Below, piece by piece: positions 36,014 to 43,800 of a DNA stretch of 64,000 nucleotides. Position numbers and translations under genes: made by a program. The notes below the pieces were generated by a model. The model ran no database searches. It saw nothing but the letters and a program-made list of their open reading frames with translations, and was not told the origin of the DNA. This DNA is from Vibrio porteresiae DSM 19223 (lineage in GTDB: Bacteria; Pseudomonadota; Gammaproteobacteria; Enterobacterales; Vibrionaceae): contig NZ_AP024895.1 in the NCBI RefSeq assembly GCF_024347055.1, positions 3,286,001-3,350,000 on the forward strand. Reading direction: 5' to 3'. Numbering within the stretch: position 1 is the stretch's first letter; each line of letters opens with the position of its first letter.

Positions 36014-36941
36014 GCTGTTCCTCCAACCAATCTAACCCGTTGAAAGCAAGACCTAATGCACTAGAAAAAGCAGCATTAGGAATTGAGCATTTTGGGGTAG
36101 GACCTGTCAGCAACAGGTTTAAATTGATTCCCTCACAAGGTAACAAAAGAGATTGTTCCAGTTGCTGTGCGACACCAAGACTAAGAGCACCGCCACCACT
36201 TAGCCATATCCCTTCGACAGGCTCGACAGCGGCAAGTGATTGATAAAGATGTAACTGCTGACGCAATGACATCATCCAATCATCGGTAACCGTGTTAGGC
36301 ACACAACTCGCTTTATCGAACACCTTACACAGAGGAGCTTCACCACCTCGGCACAAGGTGATTTGAGTCACTCCAATATCCACCAGCAACCAATTTTTGC
36401 GTTGTGTGGCGATCTGTAATTGCGACCATATCGCCAGCAAACTCTGTCCATGAGGAGAGATAAAAAAGGGGTTAATACCAGAATCTCTTAACACTGTGAT
36501 GCGATGCTCAAGCAATGAATGTCGCGCCGCATACACTCGGTAGGTTGGTCCTAATTCAGTTGAGGAACCCACATTTCGCAGTAAAGCATAATCAAAAGCG
36601 AGATCATCAATGAGAAATGGGACTTGATCACACAATAAGTTAGCTAACGCGGTTTCGGGTGATTGATAGCTATCTAATTGTAATTCTTTAGTTATTACTG
36701 TCGAGTCCGGTATGGCGATAGCAACTTTACGACTAAATAGAGGTAAACCCTTTTTTAGTTCTTTGAGTTTCTTTACAATTTTCTGATAATCCAGCATGTG
36801 GTTATCAGCGAAAATATCATCGGGTACGAGTAATTCTGCGCAAGACACCACTGAATAGGTGTTGCGCCATTTAGTTAAAGTTACGGCTTTAATACTGTGA
36901 TGACCAATGTCGACACCCGTTACTCGTGATGATATACCCAT
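35997..36941 (-). CDS. pilM: PilM, actin-like type IV pilus assembly protein
   Basis: 314 aa, actin/FtsA-like ATP-binding fold. GVDIGHHSIKAVTLTKW is the phosphate-1 motif, VDIGVTQITLCRGG the phosphate-2 motif and LSGGGALSLG the adenosine motif. It binds the N-terminus of PilN on the cytoplasmic side. It is the first gene of pilMNOPQ and is divergent from mrcA (141-base gap), as in E. coli hofM-mrcA. Confidence 0.92.
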   Translation of the reverse strand: MGISSRVTGVDIGHHSIKAVTLTKWRNTYSVVSCAELLVPDDIFADNHMLDYQKIVKKLKELKKGLPLFSRKVAIAIPDSTVITKELQLDSYQSPETALANLLCDQVPFLIDDLAFDYALLRNVGSSTELGPTYRVYAARHSLLEHRITVLRDSGINPFFISPHGQSLLAIWSQLQIATQRKNWLLVDIGVTQITLCRGGEAPLCKVFDKASCVPNTVTDDWMMSLRQQLHLYQSLAAVEPVEGIWLSGGGALSLGVAQQLEQSLLLPCEGINLNLLLTGPTPKCSIPNAAFSSALGLAFNGLDWLEEQRVSSR

Positions 36942-37082
36942 GCGGCTCAGCTCCGTGATTTACTCAGCACCTTATGCCTCATTGTTGACTTGAGGCGGCA
37001 ATCTAATTTGCACCAGGCTGAGAGGAACACTAGAGTACAAGGGTTTGCTCAATGGCAGCCTATACTAAACAGGGATTCTCCG

Positions 37083-39644
37083 GTGAAGTTCATAAAGCGT
37101 TTATTTATTTTTTCACTTATTTGCATTTTTCTTGGAGTCACTACAATTTTTGGTTTCTATCTTTACGTGAAACCAGAACTACCCGATGTAGCGACACTGA
37201 AAGACGTCAAATTACAAACTCCGATGCAGGTGTACAGCCAAGATGGCAAATTAATTGCCCAATTTGGTGAGAAACGTCGCATCCCACTGCGGTTGGATCA
37301 GATGCCTAAAGAGCTGGTCGACGCCTTTATTGCCACTGAAGACTCCCGTTTCTACGAACACTACGGCTTTGACCCAATTGGTATTGCTCGTGCTGCTGTC
37401 GCGGTGCTGGTATCAGGCAGTGCAAGTCAAGGGGCAAGTACCATTACTCAACAGCTGGCGCGTAACTTCTTCCTCTCTAATGAGAAGAAAGTCATGCGCA
37501 AAGTGAAAGAGATCTTTATCGCAGTACACATCGAGCAGTTACTAACCAAAGACGAAATTCTCGAACTCTACCTCAACAAAATCTATTTGGGTTACCGCTC
37601 TTATGGTGTTGGTGCTGCAGCTCAAGTTTATTTCGGTAAAGAGGTTAAAGATCTAACCCTTGGGGAAATGGCGATGATTGCGGGCTTGCCAAAAGCACCA
37701 TCAACCATGAACCCAATCTACTCGCTAAAACGTGCGACCAAACGTCGTAACGTCGTATTGGCACGTATGCTGGATGAGAAGTACATCAGCCAAGAGCAGT
37801 ATGAAGAAGCCAAAGATGAGCCACTTATCGCTCAATATCATGGTGCAGAAGTCGAGCTCAATGCGCCGTATGTAGCAGAGCTAGCACGCGCTTGGATGGT
37901 ACAAAAATATGGTGAAGACGTTTATACCTCAGGTATGAAGGTATACACCACCGTTGACTCCAATCTTCAAGAAGCGGCAAACCATGCTTCAGTCACCAAC
38001 CTACTCGACTATGACCAACGCCACGGCTATCGTGGAACGGTCAAACAAGTTTGGAAAGAGACTGATACACCTTGGGATGCTGAAAAAATTGATGATTATC
38101 TGACGGATCAACCAACCTATGGTGACCTCTACCCCGCCATCGTGACTCAAGTGGATGATCAAACGGCAACGGTTGAGATCAAAGGTCAGGGGTCACATAT
38201 CATCGCTTGGGATAATATGAACTGGGCACGCCGCTTTATCACTGACGATAAACAGGGTCCACTGCCAACCTCAGCAAAAGATATTATGCATTCCGGTGAT
38301 CAAATTTGGGTACAACCAATCACCGATGGCAAAGAACAACCTGTGATTGATGAATCCAGTGAGGAAGATGCCACGTACGCTAGTAGAACCCAGTATGAGA
38401 ATTGGAAACTGAGCCAAGTGCCAAACGCCAATACCGCTTTTGTTGCCATGAATCCAGAAAATGGGGCGATAAAAGCATTGGTTGGTGGTTTCAACTTCGT
38501 GCATAACAAGTTCAACCGTGCAACTCAATCGGTACGTCAGGTAGGTTCAAGTATCAAACCGTTTATCTACTCAGCTGCGATTGATAGCGGCATGACGTTA
38601 GCAACCCTGATTAACGATGCACCGATTAACCAGTGGGATGAGAGTCAAGGCACAGCATGGCGTCCGCAGAACTCACCACCAACGTATGGCGGTCCTACAC
38701 GTATTCGTATTGGTTTAGCTCAGTCGAAAAACGTCATGGCTGTTCGCGTGTTGCGTGCGATTGGTTTAGATAAAACTCGCCATTACCTAACTCGTTTTGG
38801 CTTTGATCTAGATAAGTTGCCACGTTCAGAAACCATCGCTCTTGGTGCAGGAAGCTTAACGCCGGTCAAACTAGCACAAGGTTACTCGGTATTTGCTAAC
38901 GGTGGTTACTATGTTGAGCACTTCTACATCGACCATATAGAAGGCCCATTTGGCAACATAGAGTATCAAGCGCATCCCAAAGTCATTTGCCGCACTGATT
39001 GTCAGCAAAATCAAGATAATAACGGTGGGTTTAACGAACAAGATGCTACTGATGTGAATGCCCCTGTTACTGAATATGCGCCACAAGTGATCTCTGAACA
39101 GAATGCGTTCATCGTTAGAGAGATGATGAACAGCAACATTTGGGGTGGTGGTGATTGGAGTCATGGTACCGGCTGGAACGGTACGGGTTGGCGTGCTCAA
39201 GTACTGCATCGTCGTGATATCGGTGGTAAAACCGGTACCACCAACGATTCAAAGGATGCTTGGTACAACGGCTTTGGTCCTGATATCGTCGCAACCGCTT
39301 GGGTCGGCTTTGATGATCATAACCGTAATCTTGGCCATACCGCACCTAACCCAAATATTGAAGATGATACGTCAGGTGCTGAAGCTGGGGCGAAAACCGC
39401 ACAACCTGCTTGGATTGACTTTATGAAGCAAGCGCTTGCCAATGTCGCGCCGCAAAGTAAACAAATCCCTGATGGCATTGTCCGTGTGCGTATCGACCGA
39501 GCAACAGGTCTGCTCACCAACAAGTTAGATTACACCTCTATGTTTGAGTACTTTATTAATGGCACTCAACCAAAAGAGTACGTCACCGATGGCGTGAGTG
39601 ACAACATGTACACCACCCCAACTGGTGGAGATGGCTTGTTCTAA
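37083..39644 (+). CDS. mrcA: Penicillin-binding protein 1A
   Basis: 853 aa (E. coli 850), a bifunctional class A PBP that makes and cross-links peptidoglycan. One membrane anchor (about 5-28), transglycosylase domain with catalytic Glu86 in ATEDSRFYEH and QGASTITQQLARN, then an OB-like region and the transpeptidase domain with SxxK in VGSSIKPF, SxN in QSKNVM and KTG in GGKTGTTNDSKDAW. The start is GTG at 37083, with AGGGA 7 bases upstream and similarity to E. coli from MKF on; the longer frame from 36990 adds 31 unrelated residues. A terminator follows. Confidence 0.97.
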   Translation: MKFIKRLFIFSLICIFLGVTTIFGFYLYVKPELPDVATLKDVKLQTPMQVYSQDGKLIAQFGEKRRIPLRLDQMPKELVDAFIATEDSRFYEHYGFDPIGIARAAVAVLVSGSASQGASTITQQLARNFFLSNEKKVMRKVKEIFIAVHIEQLLTKDEILELYLNKIYLGYRSYGVGAAAQVYFGKEVKDLTLGEMAMIAGLPKAPSTMNPIYSLKRATKRRNVVLARMLDEKYISQEQYEEAKDEPLIAQYHGAEVELNAPYVAELARAWMVQKYGEDVYTSGMKVYTTVDSNLQEAANHASVTNLLDYDQRHGYRGTVKQVWKETDTPWDAEKIDDYLTDQPTYGDLYPAIVTQVDDQTATVEIKGQGSHIIAWDNMNWARRFITDDKQGPLPTSAKDIMHSGDQIWVQPITDGKEQPVIDESSEEDATYASRTQYENWKLSQVPNANTAFVAMNPENGAIKALVGGFNFVHNKFNRATQSVRQVGSSIKPFIYSAAIDSGMTLATLINDAPINQWDESQGTAWRPQNSPPTYGGPTRIRIGLAQSKNVMAVRVLRAIGLDKTRHYLTRFGFDLDKLPRSETIALGAGSLTPVKLAQGYSVFANGGYYVEHFYIDHIEGPFGNIEYQAHPKVICRTDCQQNQDNNGGFNEQDATDVNAPVTEYAPQVISEQNAFIVREMMNSNIWGGGDWSHGTGWNGTGWRAQVLHRRDIGGKTGTTNDSKDAWYNGFGPDIVATAWVGFDDHNRNLGHTAPNPNIEDDTSGAEAGAKTAQPAWIDFMKQALANVAPQSKQIPDGIVRVRIDRATGLLTNKLDYTSMFEYFINGTQPKEYVTDGVSDNMYTTPTGGDGLF

Positions 39645-39664
39645 CAGATCAATTAGATCAAATG

Positions 39665-39698
39665 AAAAGAGGCTGATATGTTCAGCCTCTTTTTTTTC
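39665..39698 (+). terminator. Rho-independent terminator of mrcA
   Basis: AAGAGGCTGA (39667-39676) pairs with TCAGCCTCTT (39682-39691), followed by a T-run. It starts about 20 bases after the mrcA stop. Confidence 0.92.
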
Positions 39699-39741
39699 AT
39701 CTCACATAAGAGAGTTACGCAACGTTAACTCATCTCTTACG

Positions 39742-40638
39742 TTATTTTTGCAGTTGATAAAGACGCTGCTCCATCACTTCTGCCAATTTTTCAAAGCGTT
39801 CACGCAGTGGCGAACCCGGCCGATACACCACCACTAAACGGCGTGAAGGAATCGGATTGACCGCTTTGATATAGCACACACCATCTTTTTGACGTTCTGC
39901 AGGCAACGAAAGCTGCGGCAACAAAGTAATACCGGCACCCGCTGCAACCATGTTTCTTAACGTTTCTAGGCTGGTTGCTTTAAAGCTTTCATCATCTTTT
40001 GCACCAGCAGCAAAGCAGTATCCTAAAGCTTGATCTCTTAAACAGTGACCATCACCTAAAGCCAGAACAGTTCGCCCTTTAAGCTCATGCAAATCCACTT
40101 CTTCACGATCATGCCATTCATGATCACATGGAACCGCAAGGCTCATTGGTTCTTGATAAAACTCAATCTCTTTAAAAGGTTCGGTCTCTTCAACTGAAGC
40201 AAGCACCAAGCAATCCATCTTGCCCTCTTCGAGTAAGCGAACTAACTGATGGGTCTGTGCTTCATGAAGATACAGTTCCAACTCAGGGAAATGTTCTTTC
40301 AACGTAGGCACGATGCGTGGCAGCAAATAAGGCCCTAACGTTGGAATAAAACCGATGTGCATTGGGCCACTCATCGAGCCGCCATGTTCATTGGCCATAT
40401 CTTTAAACATTTTTACTTCGCTGAGAATTCGCTTAGCCTGTTCCACCAGCTTCAAACCCGCATCCGTAAACAGCACGCGCCGACTACTGCGTTCAAGCAG
40501 TACCGTGCCGAGCTCATCTTCCAATTTGCGTATCTGTCCGCTCAACGTCGGTTGACTGACAAAACACGCTTCAGCCGCTTTACGAAAATGCTTATGTTCC
40601 GCTAGTGCGACCAGATATTCAAAGTCTCGAATATTCAT
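39742..40638 (-). CDS. oxyR: OxyR, peroxide-sensing LysR regulator
   Basis: 298 aa, LysR family. The N-terminal helix-turn-helix is FRKAAEACFVSQPTLSGQIRKLE. The redox Cys pair is at the E. coli positions: C199 in GDGHCLRD and C208 in ALGYC. Peroxide makes a disulfide between them, turning OxyR into an activator. It is divergent from the Prx-Grx gene, and an excellent OxyR operator lies 14 bases upstream of its start, which fits autorepression plus activation of the peroxiredoxin. Confidence 0.97.
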   Translation of the reverse strand: MNIRDFEYLVALAEHKHFRKAAEACFVSQPTLSGQIRKLEDELGTVLLERSSRRVLFTDAGLKLVEQAKRILSEVKMFKDMANEHGGSMSGPMHIGFIPTLGPYLLPRIVPTLKEHFPELELYLHEAQTHQLVRLLEEGKMDCLVLASVEETEPFKEIEFYQEPMSLAVPCDHEWHDREEVDLHELKGRTVLALGDGHCLRDQALGYCFAAGAKDDESFKATSLETLRNMVAAGAGITLLPQLSLPAERQKDGVCYIKAVNPIPSRRLVVVYRPGSPLRERFEKLAEVMEQRLYQLQK

Positions 40639-40651
40639 TTATTCGCTCCAG

Positions 40652-40688
40652 ATAGAAGTTACCTATCAAAACCATAGCATTAAACGAT
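40652..40688. promoter_or_regulatory. OxyR operator between oxyR and the Prx-Grx gene
   Basis: ATAG (40652-40655), N7, CTAT (40663-40666), N7, ATAG (40674-40677), N7, CGAT (40685-40688). The OxyR consensus is ATAG-N7-CTAT-N7-ATAG-N7-CTAT, so the spacing is exact and 15 of 16 fixed bases match. It sits in the 159-base divergent gap. Confidence 0.85.
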
Positions 40689-40797
40689 TAGAACTATCAA
40701 AGTATTTCTTTTAACTTAGTCACATCAAAACGAACCAAGATGTTTATGCTCTTAATCAGAATCAACTAAACGATTTAAACCGAAAAGGAAAACCAAT

Positions 40798-41529
40798 ATG
40801 ACTATCGCTAAAGAAGGCCAAGCAGTACCTCAAGTTACTTTCCCTACTCGCCAAGGCGATGCATGGGTTAACGTCACCACGGAAGAACTATTCAAAGGTA
40901 AAACAGTTATCGTATTTAGCCTACCAGGTGCATTCACTCCGACTTGTTCATCAAGCCACCTACCTCGCTATAACGAACTGTTCCCAGTATTCAAACAGCA
41001 CGGCGTAGATTCTATTCTATGTGTTTCTGTGAACGATACTTTCGTGATGAACGCTTGGAAAGCTGACCAAGAAGCGAACAACATTACTTTCATTCCAGAT
41101 GGTAACGGTGAATTCACTGACGGCATGGGTATGCTTGTTGACAAAAACGACCTAGGTTTTGGTAAACGTTCATGGCGTTACAGCATGCTGGTTAAAGACG
41201 GCATCGTAGAAAAAATGTTCATCGAAGCAAACGAACCAGGCGACCCGTTCAAAGTATCTGATGCAGACACTATGTTGAAATACATCGCTCCTGATTACAA
41301 AACTCAAGAGTCTATTACTGTCTTCACTAAACCAGGTTGCCCATTCTGTGCCCGCGCTAAACAAGCGCTACAAGACGCACACCTACAATACGAAGAAGTG
41401 GTACTAGGTAAAGATGCAACCACAGTGAGTCTACGCGCAGTATCTGGCCGTACGACAGTTCCTCAAGTGTTTATCGGCGGTAAACACATCGGTGGTAGCG
41501 ACGAACTAGCAGCTTACCTGGCTAAATAA
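40798..41529 (+). CDS. Hybrid peroxiredoxin-glutaredoxin (Prx5/Grx)
   Basis: 243 aa fusion. The N-terminal Prx5 domain (1-165) has the peroxidatic Cys50 in GAFTPTCSS. The C-terminal glutaredoxin domain (about 172-243) has CPFC at 181-184, the cis-Pro motif RTTVPQVFIGG, and GGSDEL. Reduction by glutathione through the fused Grx removes H2O2 and alkyl hydroperoxides, as shown for the Haemophilus homologue (hyPrx5, about 241 aa). GGAAAACC precedes the ATG at 40798. OxyR control is likely from the operator at 40652-40688. Confidence 0.95.
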   Translation: MTIAKEGQAVPQVTFPTRQGDAWVNVTTEELFKGKTVIVFSLPGAFTPTCSSSHLPRYNELFPVFKQHGVDSILCVSVNDTFVMNAWKADQEANNITFIPDGNGEFTDGMGMLVDKNDLGFGKRSWRYSMLVKDGIVEKMFIEANEPGDPFKVSDADTMLKYIAPDYKTQESITVFTKPGCPFCARAKQALQDAHLQYEEVVLGKDATTVSLRAVSGRTTVPQVFIGGKHIGGSDELAAYLAK

Positions 41530-41539
41530 GCCATAGAGA

Positions 41540-41600
41540 CTGGCTCCTTACGAGGAGCCAGACCTCAGACTCATTCACCGGGACCCAATCTCGAGGGTCC
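41540..41600 (+). other. Two hairpins between the Prx-Grx gene and the disulfide reductase gene
   Basis: First hairpin: CTGGCTCC (41540-41547) with GGAGCCAG (41554-41561), 6-base loop. Second: GGACCC (41581-41586) with GGGTCC (41595-41600). Neither has a T-run. They lie in the 129-base gap before the next gene and could be an attenuator or RNA-stabilising element; function is not known. Confidence 0.55.
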
Positions 41601-41658
41601 AAATCTCGTAATTCACTTGATGATTCAGTGATGACCTTGTCATCGCTAAGGACCCTTT

Positions 41659-43116
41659 ATGCAAAAAATTCGTGTTGATGTCGCAGTCATTGGTGGCGGT
41701 ACCGCTGGTTTAGGTGCTTACCGTGCAGCGAAGGCGCACACTTCTAGCGTTGTTATGATTGAAGGCGGCCCATATGGCACCACTTGTGCTCGTGTTGGTT
41801 GTATGCCATCTAAGCTACTGATTGCTGCCGCAGAAAGCGTACATCACATTCAAAAAGCTCCTGGTTTTGGTGTTCACCCTCAAGGTGAGATCGTGATTAA
41901 CGGTCGTGAAGTCATGGACCGAGTGAAACGTGAACGCGACCGTTTCGTTGGTTTCGTGCTTGAAGGTGTGGATGAAATCCCTGCGGAAGACAAAATCTCA
42001 GGCTACGCAAAATTCAAAGATGATCATACCCTAATTGTGGATGATCATACGGAAATCACTGCAGATCGCATCGTCATTGCGACCGGTTCACGCCCTGCTT
42101 ATCCGGGTGTTTGGAATGAATTAGGTGATCGCTTAGTCGTAAACGACGACGTATTTAACTGGGATGACCTACCAGAAGCTGTTGCCGTATTTGGTCCAGG
42201 CGTGATCGGTCTAGAACTGGGTCAGTCACTACATCGCCTTGGCGTAAAAGTGAAAGTGTTTGGCTTAGGTGGTCAAGTGGGTCCGCTTACCGATCCGGCC
42301 ATCATGTCTTACGCCACCAAAGCCTTTCAAGATGAGTTTTACTTAGACCCAGATGTCAAAGTAGAAAGCATGAAACGCATCGAAGGTACAGACAAAGTTG
42401 AAATTCAATTCATCAACCATAGCGGTGAATTGGAAAAATTCGTTGTCGATTATGTACTGGCAGCCACTGGCCGTCGTCCTAATGTAGATAACTTAAATCT
42501 TGAATCAACCAGCTTAGAAGTCGATGCGCGTGGTGTACCCACCGCGGATCACTTCACATTGCAAACCTCCGTTAGCCATATTTTTATTGCCGGAGATGCA
42601 AGTAACCAGATTCCGCTACTACACGAAGCGGCAGACCAAGCGCGTATCGCGGGTGACAACGCAGGACGCTTCCCTGAACTTCGTGCAGGCCTGCGCCGCT
42701 CACCAATTTCTGCGGTGTTCTCTGATCCGCAGATTGCAATGGTTGGCGAAACGTTTAAACAGCTTTCAGCACGTTTAGGTAACTGCGGCTGCTTCGCCAC
42801 TGGCGAAGTATCGTTTGAAAACCAAGGTCGTTCTCGCGTAATGCTACGTAATAAGGGCTTATTGCACGTCTATGCAGAACAAGGCACTGGCCGTTTCTTA
42901 GGTGCTGAAATGATGGGACCTAACGCAGAGCACTTAGCGCACCTGTTGGCTTGGGCTCACCAAAATCAGATGACGATTTCCCAGATGTTGGATATGCCGT
43001 TCTATCATCCGGTGATTGAAGAAGGCGTGCGTACTGCCCTACGTGACGTCAACGCAAAACTGCATCTAGGTCCAGATATTATTAAACACTGCCTAGATTG
43101 TGGTCCGGGTTGTTAA
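41659..43116 (+). CDS. Dihydrolipoyl dehydrogenase-like flavoprotein disulfide reductase
   Basis: 485 aa pyridine nucleotide-disulfide oxidoreductase. The FAD motif GGGTAGLGAYRAA (12-24), redox pair C43 and C48 in TTCARVGCMPSK, NAD motif FGPGVIGLELGQSL and AGDASNQIPLLHEAADQ are clear, and a His-Glu active-site segment FYHPVIEEG is near the end. No E1/E2 subunits of a 2-oxoacid dehydrogenase are nearby, so it is probably not the E3 of PDH. The last eight residues, CLDCGPGC (478-485), add three Cys not seen in ordinary Lpd. AAGGA precedes the ATG. Placement after OxyR-controlled Prx-Grx suggests a thiol/redox role. Often annotated lpd. Confidence 0.85.
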   Translation: MQKIRVDVAVIGGGTAGLGAYRAAKAHTSSVVMIEGGPYGTTCARVGCMPSKLLIAAAESVHHIQKAPGFGVHPQGEIVINGREVMDRVKRERDRFVGFVLEGVDEIPAEDKISGYAKFKDDHTLIVDDHTEITADRIVIATGSRPAYPGVWNELGDRLVVNDDVFNWDDLPEAVAVFGPGVIGLELGQSLHRLGVKVKVFGLGGQVGPLTDPAIMSYATKAFQDEFYLDPDVKVESMKRIEGTDKVEIQFINHSGELEKFVVDYVLAATGRRPNVDNLNLESTSLEVDARGVPTADHFTLQTSVSHIFIAGDASNQIPLLHEAADQARIAGDNAGRFPELRAGLRRSPISAVFSDPQIAMVGETFKQLSARLGNCGCFATGEVSFENQGRSRVMLRNKGLLHVYAEQGTGRFLGAEMMGPNAEHLAHLLAWAHQNQMTISQMLDMPFYHPVIEEGVRTALRDVNAKLHLGPDIIKHCLDCGPGC

Positions 43117-43167
43117 GCGAATAACCCTCCTATTCTAATAACAACAAAAGACATTCATTGCCCTGCA

Positions 43168-43200
43168 CTGCCCGACTTCCCCAAGTCGGGCCTTTTTATT
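43168..43200 (+). terminator. Rho-independent terminator of the disulfide reductase gene
   Basis: GCCCGACTT (43170-43178) pairs with AAGTCGGGC (43183-43191), 4-base C loop, then TTTTTATT. It is 53 bases after the stop codon. Confidence 0.9.
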
Positions 43201-43307
43201 GCTTGGATCGCTCATTCATTCTCATGCCGACCCTAGCGTCAGTTCACTTCTCTTCTCGCTTATCGACGATATAATGACGACTCAATAGCATTGAAATGAG
43301 AACACCT

Positions 43308-43565
43308 ATGGCATGCAACTCATGTGAAGAGAACTGGTTTTGGAAGAAAATTGGCCGCTGCCAACGCTGTATGGATCAGCTGACTACGCTATCGGTGGTG
43401 TGTTGGGTGATTTGGTATTTTGGTTTTCGTGATGACCCTCGTAGTGTCGGGTCGATTGCACTGCTGTTTGCTGGCTTCGCTTTTAACGCCTTGCTGTTTC
43501 TACACCTGTGGATGAAGTTTGTGATCCTGCCGTGGCGCGATCGTCAGAAACGATCCAAACATTGA
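43308..43565 (+). CDS. DUF3624-like small membrane protein with CxxC pairs
   Basis: 85 aa from the ATG at 43308 (GAGA upstream); an ATG at 43296 would add four residues. The N-terminus carries two CxxC pairs, C3/C6 and C18/C21, 11 residues apart, like a small zinc ribbon. Two membrane segments follow (about 27-44 and 50-72), and the end is basic (WRDRQKRSKH). It resembles the DUF3624 family, of unknown function. It stands alone between the reductase and argH. Confidence 0.72.
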   Translation: MACNSCEENWFWKKIGRCQRCMDQLTTLSVVCWVIWYFGFRDDPRSVGSIALLFAGFAFNALLFLHLWMKFVILPWRDRQKRSKH

Positions 43566-43616
43566 TCCCAGCAACTCAAAACGGATCTTTGTGCGGTTAT
43601 CTCACTGAATTTCAGG

Positions 43617-43655
43617 CATAAAAAAAGCCTCAGAACTAGCAGTTATCCTGAGGCC
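43617..43655 (-). terminator. Rho-independent terminator of argH(A)
   Basis: GCCTCAG (43627-43633) pairs with CTGAGGC (43648-43654). On the minus strand seven T (43626-43620) follow the stem. It is about 146 bases after the argH(A) stop. Confidence 0.82.
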
Positions 43656-43674
43656 CTCTTAGATTCTTCTAAGA

Positions 43675-43707
43675 AAAAGCAGTGGTACTTTAATAGACAC
43701 TGCTTTT
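43675..43707. terminator. Second hairpin downstream of argH(A)
   Basis: AAAAGCAGTG (43675-43684) pairs with CACTGCTTTT (43698-43707), a 10-bp perfect stem with T-rich ends on both strands. It precedes the terminator at 43617-43655 for minus-strand transcripts and could act on either strand. Confidence 0.6.
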
Positions 43708-43800
43708 CTTTATAGGTTCCAAGAAAAATGATCTTTTTTTATTTTTCTTGTCTATCAATGCAAAATCATTACGTTACGTTTGTATTCAACTTGACCAATA

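Noticed and set aside
36990..37082. N-terminal 31-residue extension of PBP1a
   Set aside because: Similarity to E. coli PBP1a begins at the GTG at 37083, which has AGGGA upstream; the extension would fall in the pilM-mrcA promoter gap.
39115..39426. Overlapping ORFs on both strands inside mrcA
   Set aside because: They lie within the transpeptidase domain coding region and show no independent features.
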